From contig NZ_BFCB01000004.1 of NCBI RefSeq assembly GCF_003569045.1, forward strand, positions 238,281 to 302,280: a stretch of 64,000 nucleotides of DNA, given 5' to 3'. Made by a program: the position numbers and the translations under genes. Shown piece by piece: positions 9,054 to 17,373 of this stretch. Position 1 is the first letter of the stretch, and every line of letters starts with the position of its first letter. The DNA is from Aggregatilinea lenta. Lineage in GTDB: Bacteria > Chloroflexota > Anaerolineae > Aggregatilineales > Aggregatilineaceae. A model generated the notes under the pieces. The model ran no database searches and had not been told where the DNA came from. It worked only from the letters and a program-made list of their open reading frames with translations.

Positions 9054-10277
9054 CTAGCGGCGCGCCCAGGCGGGCAGGTCGCTGCGGTAGATGCCGCTGA
9101 TGTACACGTAGACTGCTGCGGTCGGCGCGTCCTCGGTCCATTGGAACAGCCAGCCCGCGTCCATGATCGACAGGTTCACACAACCGTGGCTCTGGCGGTA
9201 ACCGAAGCGGTCGTGCCAGTAGGTGCCGTGCAAGGCTACGTCGCCGTCGAAGTACATCACGTAGGGCACTTCCTCGATGAAGTAGAAGTCCGGCTGGCCC
9301 GCCGCGCCGCTCATCCGCGTATTTTCAAAGCGGTCGTAGATGTGGAACAGTCCCTGCGGCGTGGACCACAGCGCCAGACCCGACGATACGATCGTCGCGA
9401 AGACCATTTTGTCGCCTTCGTAGGCGACCAACGTCTGCTCGAACAGGTCCACCGCGACCCACTTTTCATCGGGGCCGATGCCTTCAGGCCGTTTGATCGG
9501 CTGGACCTTCGCCACGCGGATCTGCTGGAGCCACTCGTCCGGGCCGACGAGATACCACTCCCAGCCATCCACGTATTCCACGCCGTAGATGTTCATCAGC
9601 GAGTAGCGCTCGATCTGCTCGGCCTCTTTGTCTTCCGGCCCGCCGGGGTAGCGGCTGGGGTAGGCTTCGGCGAGCATCCACGCGAAGGGCCGCTCTGGCT
9701 GTTCCTGGATCTCCACGCCGGAGAACTCGGACACATCCGCGAAGGTGACCTGTTCTTCAGGGACCCACTGACCGTAATTGATCTGGACCCAGCCGCCTTC
9801 ATAGCTGACGGCGGTCACGAAGTTGTAACCTGCCGACAGCGAGCCGATAGGGTTGCCGTTCGGCGCGTCGAGAATGGTGATATCGCCGTTCAGGCGGCGG
9901 TAGGCGCGCGTCCACACCACATCTTCATCGTAGGGCACCTGGACCACGTCAGGAGTGGGGTGCTGCGTCATTTCCGCTTCAGCGGCGCGCATCTGGATGG
10001 CGGACATGCCGGTGTGTGGCGTGCAGTCATCCGGCAGATCGGCGTACGGATTGGAGACGGTGCTGTTGGCCTCGCTGGTCGTCGTGCCAGAGTCACCGAC
10101 GTTCAGCGTGGACAGCTCCGCGTGGGTGACGGCTTCGGCCTGGGCCAGCAGCGCGGCGCAACGCTCGTCGCGCTCGTCGCCGGGGAAGGCGTAGCTGGGG
10201 AGTGCAACGGCAAGCTGGGCAGCGATGACAACTACAGCAACAACAATGGGCAATAACGGCTTGCGCATACGACTCAT
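9054..10277 (-). CDS. L,D-transpeptidase (YkuD domain), exported
   Basis: Secreted or anchored enzyme of 407 residues acting on peptidoglycan peptides. The N-terminus is a signal sequence or anchor (basic MSRMRKP, then a long hydrophobic run ending SYAF). Around residues 145-195 an SH3b-like segment is visible (ILDAPNGNPIGSLSAGYNF). The C-terminal YkuD catalytic domain has the conserved first His (HGTYWHDRFG) and the active-site SHGCVNL, with Cys as nucleophile. Family knowledge: these enzymes form 3-3 cross-links or attach proteins to the wall. A well-formed promoter lies upstream and a shared terminator downstream, so it is probably a single-gene unit. Confidence 0.9.
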   Translation of the reverse strand: MSRMRKPLLPIVVAVVVIAAQLAVALPSYAFPGDERDERCAALLAQAEAVTHAELSTLNVGDSGTTTSEANSTVSNPYADLPDDCTPHTGMSAIQMRAAEAEMTQHPTPDVVQVPYDEDVVWTRAYRRLNGDITILDAPNGNPIGSLSAGYNFVTAVSYEGGWVQINYGQWVPEEQVTFADVSEFSGVEIQEQPERPFAWMLAEAYPSRYPGGPEDKEAEQIERYSLMNIYGVEYVDGWEWYLVGPDEWLQQIRVAKVQPIKRPEGIGPDEKWVAVDLFEQTLVAYEGDKMVFATIVSSGLALWSTPQGLFHIYDRFENTRMSGAAGQPDFYFIEEVPYVMYFDGDVALHGTYWHDRFGYRQSHGCVNLSIMDAGWLFQWTEDAPTAAVYVYISGIYRSDLPAWARR

Positions 10278-10321
10278 AGGAACACTACCTCATCTGCAAC
10301 CGGATGATTTGACTGGAAGAG

Positions 10322-10350
10322 AGGATAGCAACGAACCCTACAGGGGTCAA
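10322..10350 (-). promoter_or_regulatory. sigma70-type promoter for the YkuD gene
   Basis: Minus-strand TTGACC, 17-bp spacer, TATCCT, with a TG one base before the -10 (TGCTATCCT). It lies about 45 bases before the ATG at 10277. Confidence 0.65.
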
Positions 10351-10413
10351 TATCGATCCCCCGGCTAGCAGGCAAACGTCACGCAAGCGGTGGTTTGGTT
10401 GCCCGTTGCGCAG

Positions 10414-11580
10414 CTATCCGACGCGTTTGCCGGTCTCATAATCGAACAGGTAGACACGCTCCAGGGGGAACGCGATGCGGATGCTGCCGCCCGCGCGCAC
10501 CGCATCGTGCAGGGCGAAGCTGGCGACACAGGCGTGGCCGTTGATGACCAGATGCGCGAGCTGGCGGCGCTCCGCGAACAGCGGCTCGACATAGTCGACG
10601 CGGGCGAGGATGCCACCGTCGTCCAGCGCGATGTCTTCAGGCCGGATGCCGAGCCACATCCGTTGACCGTCGCGCAGGGCGGGGCGGATCGGCTCCACGA
10701 CGATACCTTTGCCGCGCCACGTTGTGCCGTCCGTGCGGCCCAGGATCAGGTTCATGGGCGGGTTGCCAAGGAACTGGGCGACGAAGGCGTTCATGGGCCG
10801 CTCGTAGAGCGTCGGGTAGGGGCCAATTTGCTCAATTTTGCCCGCGCGCATGATCGCGATGCGGTCCGCCAGGGCGATGGCTTCCTGCTGGTCGTGCGTG
10901 ACGTAGATCGCCGTGAGCTTGTAGTGCACCAGCAGGCGTTTGAGCTGGACGCGGGTGTCCACGCGCAGCTTGGCGTCCAGGTTGGACAGCGGCTCGTCAA
11001 ACAGGAAGACTTTCGGGTCGCGCGCGAGACAGTGCGCGATGGCGACGCGCTGCTGCTCCCCGCCGGACAGAGTGGGCGGCTTGCGCGCCAGCAGATGCTC
11101 GACCTCAATGCCCATCACGTCCACGATGTAACGGATGCGGTCCGTGATGCGCTCCGGCTGGCGGCGCACGATGTCGAAAAAGCCGATGTTGTCGTGCGTC
11201 TTCATGTGCGGGTAGAGCGCATAGTTCTGGAACACCATACCGATCCCGCGCTCCTCGATGGGGATGTCCTGCACCAGCACGCCGTCGTAGACGACCTCGC
11301 CGCTGTCCGGCGGGGTCAGCCCGGCGATCACGCGCAGCAGGGTGCTCTTGCCGCAGCCGGAGGGTCCCAGGATCGCCAACGTCTCGCCGTCGCGGATTTG
11401 CAGCGACAGATCGTCGAGCGCATGGAGCAGACCGTCCGATTCCGATTGATCGGCGGGGTCCGGCGCGGTGTGCTGAAGGAAACGTTGGGGGACAAAAGGC
11501 CGGGCGTCCAGCGCAGGGAGCGTGCGTTCCTTGTCGACCGGGAAGGCTTTGGTCACATGGCGAAGCGTAATCGTTGGCAT
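10414..11580 (-). CDS. ABC transporter ATP-binding protein (MalK/UgpC type)
   Basis: Cytoplasmic ATPase subunit of 388 residues for a CUT1-type importer of sugars or glycerol-3-phosphate-like solutes. Motifs in order: Walker A GPSGCGKST, Q-loop VFQNYALYPHM, signature LSGGEQQRVAIA, Walker B VFLFDEPLSNLD and the H-loop in YVTHDQQEA. The C-terminal third is the TOBE/regulatory region typical of MalK-like subunits (NPPMNLILG, LGIRPEDI). About 45 residues between the first strand and Walker A are longer than usual. There are no permease or binding-protein genes here, so it may serve transporters encoded elsewhere. It follows the glycosyltransferase gene by 16 bases and is likely co-transcribed with it. 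Confidence 0.9.
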   Translation of the reverse strand: MPTITLRHVTKAFPVDKERTLPALDARPFVPQRFLQHTAPDPADQSESDGLLHALDDLSLQIRDGETLAILGPSGCGKSTLLRVIAGLTPPDSGEVVYDGVLVQDIPIEERGIGMVFQNYALYPHMKTHDNIGFFDIVRRQPERITDRIRYIVDVMGIEVEHLLARKPPTLSGGEQQRVAIAHCLARDPKVFLFDEPLSNLDAKLRVDTRVQLKRLLVHYKLTAIYVTHDQQEAIALADRIAIMRAGKIEQIGPYPTLYERPMNAFVAQFLGNPPMNLILGRTDGTTWRGKGIVVEPIRPALRDGQRMWLGIRPEDIALDDGGILARVDYVEPLFAERRQLAHLVINGHACVASFALHDAVRAGGSIRIAFPLERVYLFDYETGKRVG

Positions 11581-11596
11581 GAAACGGCGCTGCGAC

Positions 11597-12517
11597 TCAC
11601 GTTCTGGTTGAACCGTCGGCCAGAAAGGCGCGGATTGAGTGAAGAATGACGCCGGTAAACAGCGTTTGAATGCCTGCGACGTCCAGCAGGATACTGATCA
11701 GGGCGTAGCCCACGGCGAGCGTCTTATAGGTATTATAGCGGTCGATGACCAGCAGTCCCAGCGCGATGCCGATCAGCAGCAAAATCATACCTGACACGCC
11801 GAAGAAAAACAGGGGGCGGTGCTGGCTGACCAGGGTGATAATCGCGTTGAGCACCTGGAGTCCATGCGAAAATGGGTTGCGCTTGGCCGGTTCTTCGTAG
11901 GTCATGGTGACCGGGACCTCGGCGATGGTCAGGCCGTGCTGGTGCACCAGGAACTGCATTTCGGACTCGATGGAGAAACCGCCGTTAGGACGAAAGCGCA
12001 GCCGTTCGAGCGCGCTGCGCGAGAGGGCGCGGTAGCCGCTCTGCGAGTCGGTGAGCGGTACGCCGGAGGCGACGTTGGTCGCCAGGGTCAGTGCGTGCTG
12101 GCCGAAGATGCGCCAGCGCGGAATGCGGCTGCGAATGCCCAGAAAGCGCGATCCCACGACGACATCCGCCGCGCCGCTTCGAATCGGCTCGATCAGCGCC
12201 GGGATGTGGTTCGGATCGTGCTGGCCGTCGGCGTCGAGCAGCACCACGAGCGCCGCGCCCATGTCGCGCGCGCGGCTGAGGCCGGTATTCACCGCTTCGG
12301 CCTTACCCCGGTTGTGATCGTGCAGCAGTACCTCCGCGCCCGCGGCCCGCGCGATGTCCGCCGTGGCGTCCTGCGAGCCGTCGTCCACCACGATCACGTG
12401 ATCGACGTGCTGGCTTGCCTTGAGCACCACGCTACCGATGAACCGGTCCTCGTTGTGGGCGGCGATGACAGCAACGATGGGATGGGGTAGGAGTTGGTTT
12501 GGTTCTTCCACAGCCAA
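11597..12517 (-). CDS. family 2 glycosyltransferase with C-terminal membrane helices
   Basis: A GT-A fold transferase of 306 residues, dolichol-phosphate-mannose-synthase-like. The nucleotide-sugar site is clear: VAVIAAHNEDRFIG at the N-terminus, VIVVDDGSQDAT, and the DXD-type metal motif LLDADGQHDP. After residue 225 there are two hydrophobic segments (FFFGVSGMILLLIGIALGLL and a second ending in the C-terminal tail), as in polyprenyl-phosphate glycosyltransferases. It probably loads a sugar onto a lipid carrier for envelope glycans or protein glycosylation. The start is read as TTG at 12517; a GTG at 12511 is the alternative and no strong ribosome site decides it. Confidence 0.85.
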   Translation of the reverse strand: MAVEEPNQLLPHPIVAVIAAHNEDRFIGSVVLKASQHVDHVIVVDDGSQDATADIARAAGAEVLLHDHNRGKAEAVNTGLSRARDMGAALVVLLDADGQHDPNHIPALIEPIRSGAADVVVGSRFLGIRSRIPRWRIFGQHALTLATNVASGVPLTDSQSGYRALSRSALERLRFRPNGGFSIESEMQFLVHQHGLTIAEVPVTMTYEEPAKRNPFSHGLQVLNAIITLVSQHRPLFFFGVSGMILLLIGIALGLLVIDRYNTYKTLAVGYALISILLDVAGIQTLFTGVILHSIRAFLADGSTRT

Positions 12518-12559
12518 AATCGATCAGCGCTCTGCGCGGATAACACCGGATCGCCTAGC

Positions 12560-12587
12560 ATTTTATCACGTTCCGCCCAACTGACCA
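12560..12587 (-). promoter_or_regulatory. possible promoter for the GT2-ABC unit
   Basis: Minus-strand TGGTCA, 16-bp spacer, TAAAAT, about 43 bases ahead of the GT2 start. The -35 is only a partial match, so this is tentative. Confidence 0.35.
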
Positions 12588-12661
12588 GGACCGTGTTGGC
12601 CGGACGTATAGTGGACGTAGGCTGATGAGTGCTCGTTACGCCTCCCCGCGCGGGAGAGATC

Positions 12662-12670
12662 TGGTATACT
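12662..12670 (+). promoter_or_regulatory. extended -10 promoter for the LCP gene
   Basis: TGGTATACT is a full extended -10 element 40 bases before the LCP ATG; no -35 match is seen. A GAGGTG ribosome site follows just before the start. Confidence 0.55.
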
Positions 12671-12709
12671 TGGCCCTTCTGAACGATCCGTGTGGACACG
12701 TGAGGTGTT

Positions 12710-14491
12710 ATGCGAACTGGACTGCGGCTTGGACTGCGGCTGACTCGCCGCGTGCTGGGCGCGATCATCATCGCCGTCGTGGCGCTGACTACCGTGGGGT
12801 ACGTGGTCTATGCGGCCAATGGCATCCTGGACGAGGCGGACGCGCGCCAACAGCGCGACGATTACGACCAACTCAGTATCAGCACCGCCACGGGCATCGC
12901 CGAGCGGTTGACATCGATCGCCATTAGCGAGCAAAGTGCAGTGGCAACAGGTGCGGCCACGGAAGCGGCTGACTCCACCGACGGCGTGACGCCGGAGCCG
13001 GTTGGAATGAATGGCAGCGTGGCGCTGGTGGCATTGGTGCAATCCAGCCCGACACCGCTGCCGACGGCGACCCTGATTCCGACCAACACGCCGCGCGCGA
13101 CTGTGCCGCCGATCAACACGCCGCGTCCCTCCCCGACCGTGCTGCCGAGCGAAACGCCAACGCCGACGCTCACGGTGGAACCCAGCGCCACGCCGACCGC
13201 GACCGCCACACTGACGCCGACCTACGCGATCGAGGGCACGTATGCGCTGCCGGAAACGACGCCTGTCGTGGCGATCCCGGCGCGCGCCGAGCAGGTCGAA
13301 GACAGCGACGACATCATCAACTTCTTGCTGCTGGGCAGCGATTCGTCGCAGAGCGCGCTCGGCCAGACGGACGTGATCATCGTCGTGTCGGTGAACAAGC
13401 AGGCCGGGTCCGTAGCGATGTGGCACGTGCCGCGCGACTTGTTCGTATATGTCCCCGGCAACACGATGGACCGCATCAACCGCGCGTACGCTATCGGCGA
13501 GATGGGCGACTATCCGGGCGGTGGCTTTGGCCTGATGCAGGAAACATTCCTGTATAACTTCGGCATTCCGATCGACCATTATGCACGCGTGGACTTCAGT
13601 GACTTCATGCGCATCGTGGAGGAACTCGGCGGGCTGCAGATCAGCGTCGATTGCAGCATCGAGGACTGGCGGCTGATCGATCCGGCCATGGACCCGACGC
13701 TTGAAGAGAGCTACGAGCGCTACACGCTGCCCATCGGGCGGCAGACGCTGACGCCATACATGGCGCTGTGGTACGTGCGCAGCCGCTACACGACCAGCGA
13801 CCTGGACCGGGGCCGCCGCCAGATGGACGCGCTACGCGCCATGTGGCAGCAGGCGCTGCAGCAGGGCCTGTTCACGCAGGTGACGCAGCTCTGGCCGGAG
13901 GCGGTAGATACGGTGGAGACCGACATGTCGCTGACCGACGTGCTGTCGTTCGTGCCGATGGCGGTCAGCCTGGACATGAGTCACATCGCGCGCTACAGCG
14001 GTTCCTATGGCGCGGACGGACAGTATATCCCGTTCCTCACGCCGGACAATGGCCGCTCGGTCTTTTTGCCCGATTACGAAAAACTGCGCCCGATGATCCA
14101 GGACTTCATGACGCCGCCGACCGCCAATCGTACCGGGCGGCAGGCCGTCACGGTCGAGATCGTGGATTCAACCCTGTGGAATATCGGCTTCGACCTCGTC
14201 GCGGCGGACCGGCTGGCGTGGGAGGGCTTCGCGGCGACGGCGGTCGGCGCGCCGCAAGGTACCGTGCGCCGGGGATCGACCGTCATTTACGACTACACGG
14301 GCCAGTCGAAGGGCAGCGTGGTGGAGGATCTCAAACGCATCCTGCGCGTGTCGGACGATCAGATCGTCATCGAGCCAGACCCGAACCGCACGGTGGACTA
14401 CCGTGTCGAGATCGGGACGGCGTACAACTCGTGTGTGTACGGGAACGCCGAGGACGAACTGTCCGGCCCGCCCGTGGAAAGCGCGCCGTAG
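12710..14491 (+). CDS. LytR-CpsA-Psr (LCP) family protein
   Basis: Membrane-anchored phosphotransferase of 593 residues. LCP enzymes move glycopolymers from a lipid carrier to the cell wall or to proteins. Residues about 18-36 form one transmembrane helix; residues 110-185 are a Thr/Pro-rich linker; the LCP domain runs from about 200 to 420 (FLLLGSDSSQ, TDVIIVVSVN, WHVPRDLFV, DRINRAYAIG), including the Arg and Asp positions that bind the pyrophosphate lipid. A LytR_C-like domain follows (about 480-575, VTVEIVDSTLWNIG). The ATG has a GAGGTG ribosome site. An intrinsic terminator follows, so it is a single-gene unit. In this phylum the acceptor polymer is unknown to me. Confidence 0.88.
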   Translation: MRTGLRLGLRLTRRVLGAIIIAVVALTTVGYVVYAANGILDEADARQQRDDYDQLSISTATGIAERLTSIAISEQSAVATGAATEAADSTDGVTPEPVGMNGSVALVALVQSSPTPLPTATLIPTNTPRATVPPINTPRPSPTVLPSETPTPTLTVEPSATPTATATLTPTYAIEGTYALPETTPVVAIPARAEQVEDSDDIINFLLLGSDSSQSALGQTDVIIVVSVNKQAGSVAMWHVPRDLFVYVPGNTMDRINRAYAIGEMGDYPGGGFGLMQETFLYNFGIPIDHYARVDFSDFMRIVEELGGLQISVDCSIEDWRLIDPAMDPTLEESYERYTLPIGRQTLTPYMALWYVRSRYTTSDLDRGRRQMDALRAMWQQALQQGLFTQVTQLWPEAVDTVETDMSLTDVLSFVPMAVSLDMSHIARYSGSYGADGQYIPFLTPDNGRSVFLPDYEKLRPMIQDFMTPPTANRTGRQAVTVEIVDSTLWNIGFDLVAADRLAWEGFAATAVGAPQGTVRRGSTVIYDYTGQSKGSVVEDLKRILRVSDDQIVIEPDPNRTVDYRVEIGTAYNSCVYGNAEDELSGPPVESAP

Positions 14492-14517
14492 CGCGGGGAC
14501 GTTTTGTGCAGTCACTC

Positions 14518-14546
14518 AGCCGGAGCATTTCGCTCCGGCTTTTTTT
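14518..14546 (+). terminator. intrinsic terminator after the LCP gene
   Basis: Perfect 9-bp stem AGCCGGAGC / GCTCCGGCT with a 5-base loop, followed by seven T residues on the plus strand. Confidence 0.9.
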
Positions 14547-14555
14547 GTTGCGCCG

Positions 14556-16691
14556 TTACCCGACCGTCGAGGACCACTCCGGCAGGAAGTCCCCCTCGGC
14601 CTCGGCGATGGAGACGAAGTCGCCGCCCGCCGCAGGCAGCACGCGCAGCCCGGACGCGCTCTCCGGGCCGTGCTGGTAGATGATATACGCCCCGTCCGGG
14701 GACCAGTCGGGGAAGGCCTCGCGGTCCGCCGAGGAGGTGAGGGCGCGCATGCCAGTCCCGTCCGCCTGCATGACGACTACATTCACTGCATTATCACGAA
14801 TAGTATTGTAGGCGATCTCGGTTCCATCCGGTGACCACACAGGAAACGAGTTGATCTCATCCGAATCGGTGATCTGGCGGACATCGAGCGTATTCAGGTC
14901 TACGACTGCGATCTGGTAGGTGGTACTCCACAGGTCGGTGTGGAACGCGATGGTGCGCCCGTCCGGGGACCAGTCGGGGCCGAGGTCCTGGGCGGTGTTC
15001 GACGTGATGGCGCGCTGCTCGCCCGACGCCAGATCGACGGTATAGATGTCGAAGTCGCCGTCGGCATTGCTGTGGAAGGCGATCTGGCTGCCGTCCGGCG
15101 ACCACGTGGGATAGCGTTCGTCCACATCCGGCGAGGCGGTGAGGTTGCGCATGTTTGAACCATCGACTGCAATCACAAAAATATCGAAATTGGTGCTGTC
15201 CGCCGCCGCGCCGTAGTAAGCCAACTGTGTGCCGTCCGGTGACCAGCTTGGGCCGCGTTCGTCCCCCGATCCCGACGTCATTGCCTGCAGATTGCTGCCA
15301 TCCAGGTCCATCACGAAGATGTCGAGCGTGCCGTTGCGGCGGGAATCGAACGCGATGCGGCTGGTGCTGCCCCACTGCGCGATGACGTCCGCACTATCAC
15401 CTGAGACAGGCGTGTTCGTGGCCGTGTCGCCGGTCGTCGGGCTGTCATCTGTACTGCCGGAATTGCCGGCGGTCGGCCTGGAAGTCGGGTTTGCGCCGGA
15501 ATCGTTGAGCAGATACCAGCTAAACGCACAGACAGCACCCGCCACCAACAGCCCACCGATCACGAACAACAGGATGACCGGATTAAGCCGGGATCTGCGG
15601 CGGCGCGGAACCTCAGCGCTCGGGTGCTGCCGCGAGTAAACGGGCGGACGGTACGGCACGGCCTGCGGGACCTGCGGCTGGGCAGGCTGTGGCGGGTGCG
15701 CCTGAGTCACCGAGCTGGGCGGCGGGGCGGGCGCAGGCTCCGGTTCCGGCGCGGGCGTCATGAACTGCGACCACTCCGGCAGGCGCAGATCGGACCCAGC
15801 GGCAGCGGGATCGGTCTGGTCTGGTGACGGGCGGCTGGTGTCGCCGATGACCTGCGCCAGCGCGTCGTAGAATTCGGGCGTGGAGTGGAAACGGCGTTCC
15901 GGGCGTTTGTCGAGCGCGCGCAGCATGACGTTTTGCAGAGCGACGCTCAACTGCGGATTCAACTGAATCGGCGGTTCCGGCAGGACATGCACATGCTCGT
16001 ACGCAATGCGCTCCGAGGTGGATCTGCCGCGCGTGCCGGTGCTCACGCCGCGAAATGGCGTCTGTCCGGTGAGCATCTCGTAAACCATCACGCCCAGCGC
16101 GTATATATCGGCGGCGGGCGTGACCGGCTGGCCCATGATCTGCTCCGGGGCCATATAGAGCGGCGTGCCGAGCGCCATGCCCATCGTCAGCGTGCTCGTG
16201 TCGCTCAGGATGCGTGCGATGCCGAAGTCAGTGATGTAGAGCGTGCCGTTGTCGTGGATCAGGACGTTGGCGGGTTTCAAATCGCGGTGAATGATGCCGT
16301 CCGCGTGCGCGTAGTGTAAGGCCGCTACGAGGGGTGCGAGATAAACCAGGGCGGCACGCGGAATGAGCGGTTTGGTCGCGGCCAGCGCGGTTTGCAGCGT
16401 CTCGCCGGGGATGAGGTCCATCAGGATGAAGACCTGCTCGTCGGCCTCGACAATGCCATAGCAGCGCACGATGTGCGGGTGCTGCAGGCGGGTCAGAATG
16501 GCCGCTTCGCGCTCGAAGCGCTTGAAGAAGGCATGCTCGCGCGTGACGCCGCGCCGCAGGACTTTGGCAGCCAGCGCACTGCGGCGGCGCTCGTCGTACA
16601 CGCGGTAAACCTGGGCGAAGGTGCCTTCGCCCAACAGGGCTTCGAAGCGATAGCGGTTTCCTAGCGTGCGCCCGACAAGCTCGCCGGTCAT
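14556..16691 (-). CDS. membrane Ser/Thr protein kinase with PD40/TolB-like propeller
   Basis: PknB-type receptor kinase of about 711 residues. The cytoplasmic kinase domain (about 5-265) has LLGEGTFAQVYRV, the ATP lysine in AAKVLRR, catalytic HRDLKPANVLI and ITDFGIAR with a GTPLYMAPEQ activation segment. A Pro-rich juxtamembrane stretch (about 285-370) leads to one helix (PVILLFVIGGLLVAGAVCAF). The outer part is made of repeated PD40 beta-propeller blades, each with a SPDGT/SPDG core (GPSWSPDGTQLAY, YPTWSPDGSQIAF and later copies). The sensor end therefore resembles TolB rather than the usual PASTA repeats. I place the start at the ATG at 16691 with AAAGGA upstream; a TTG seven codons earlier is less likely. 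It has its own promoter. Confidence 0.88.
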   Translation of the reverse strand: MTGELVGRTLGNRYRFEALLGEGTFAQVYRVYDERRRSALAAKVLRRGVTREHAFFKRFEREAAILTRLQHPHIVRCYGIVEADEQVFILMDLIPGETLQTALAATKPLIPRAALVYLAPLVAALHYAHADGIIHRDLKPANVLIHDNGTLYITDFGIARILSDTSTLTMGMALGTPLYMAPEQIMGQPVTPAADIYALGVMVYEMLTGQTPFRGVSTGTRGRSTSERIAYEHVHVLPEPPIQLNPQLSVALQNVMLRALDKRPERRFHSTPEFYDALAQVIGDTSRPSPDQTDPAAAGSDLRLPEWSQFMTPAPEPEPAPAPPPSSVTQAHPPQPAQPQVPQAVPYRPPVYSRQHPSAEVPRRRRSRLNPVILLFVIGGLLVAGAVCAFSWYLLNDSGANPTSRPTAGNSGSTDDSPTTGDTATNTPVSGDSADVIAQWGSTSRIAFDSRRNGTLDIFVMDLDGSNLQAMTSGSGDERGPSWSPDGTQLAYYGAAADSTNFDIFVIAVDGSNMRNLTASPDVDERYPTWSPDGSQIAFHSNADGDFDIYTVDLASGEQRAITSNTAQDLGPDWSPDGRTIAFHTDLWSTTYQIAVVDLNTLDVRQITDSDEINSFPVWSPDGTEIAYNTIRDNAVNVVVMQADGTGMRALTSSADREAFPDWSPDGAYIIYQHGPESASGLRVLPAAGGDFVSIAEAEGDFLPEWSSTVG

Positions 16692-16727
16692 GCGCGATCC
16701 TTTGGTGACCAATTGACCACGCTGGTG

Positions 16728-16756
16728 AGTGTAAGCAATCGCCTGAGGGCTGTCAA
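16728..16756 (-). promoter_or_regulatory. sigma70 promoter for the Ser/Thr kinase gene
   Basis: Minus-strand TTGACA, 17-bp spacer, TACACT. The -35 overlaps the last codons of the upstream YigZ gene, giving the kinase a separate start of transcription within an otherwise co-directional series. Confidence 0.7.
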
Positions 16757-17373
16757 CCGGGCGTCTCGTCCAGCACGACTGGCACGACCTGTCCGGAGGT
16801 CAGCTCGGTCAACGCGTTTGAGAGCGATTCAAGCTGGTTGCTGGGTAGCACAGCGTAGACCGTGACGTCCACAGCGAACTCCTCATTCTCGATCGCGGCC
16901 TGATGCTCGGCCAGCAGCAGCTTCAGCCGCTCGTAGTGGGTGTAGGCGACCGAGATGCCGACGGTCGTTTTGGGGATCTTCAGCTCGACGGGCAGCGCCG
17001 CGAGGACTTGCTTCGCTGCCCCGCTGTAAGCGCGCACGAGGCCGCCGGTACCCAGCTTGGTGCCGCCGAAATAGCGTGTGACCACGATCACCGTGTCGCC
17101 GAGGTCCGCGCCGCGCAGCACAGTCAGCGTCGGCGGGCCTGACGTGCCTGACGGCTCGCCGTCGTCGGACATGCCTTCGATCACGCTGCCGCCATAGCCG
17201 ACCTTGAACGCATAGACGTGGTGCGAAGCGTCCGGCATTTCGTTGCGGATCGACTGGATGAAGGCTTTGGCCTCTTCGACCGAGGTCGCACGGGCTGCGG
17301 TGGCGATGAACCGGGAATTAACCACGACTGTCTCGACGCGCGTGGTTTCCACCGGAACCAAATAAATACTCAT
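16753..17373 (-). CDS. YigZ/IMPACT family protein (UPF0029)
   Basis: A 206-residue protein of the IMPACT/YigZ family, which in other organisms touches translation control; its bacterial role is unsettled. The N-terminal UPF0029 domain shows the family block HHVYAFKVG, SDDGEPSGTSG and TRYFGGTKLGTGGLVRAY; the C-terminal half matches the DUF1949 ferredoxin-like extension. The start is taken at ATG 17373, whose first bases overlap the recJ stop (ATGA), so it is translated in tandem with RecJ; an in-frame ATG four codons upstream is less well placed. It is the last gene of the helicase-nuclease operon. Confidence 0.88.
   Translation of the reverse strand: MSIYLVPVETTRVETVVVNSRFIATAARATSVEEAKAFIQSIRNEMPDASHHVYAFKVGYGGSVIEGMSDDGEPSGTSGPPTLTVLRGADLGDTVIVVTRYFGGTKLGTGGLVRAYSGAAKQVLAALPVELKIPKTTVGISVAYTHYERLKLLLAEHQAAIENEEFAVDVTVYAVLPSNQLESLSNALTELTSGQVVPVVLDETPG

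Noticed and set aside
9141-11649. Long plus-strand frames opposite the YkuD and ABC ATPase genes
   Set aside because: Both are antisense shadows; the minus-strand products have full catalytic motifs.
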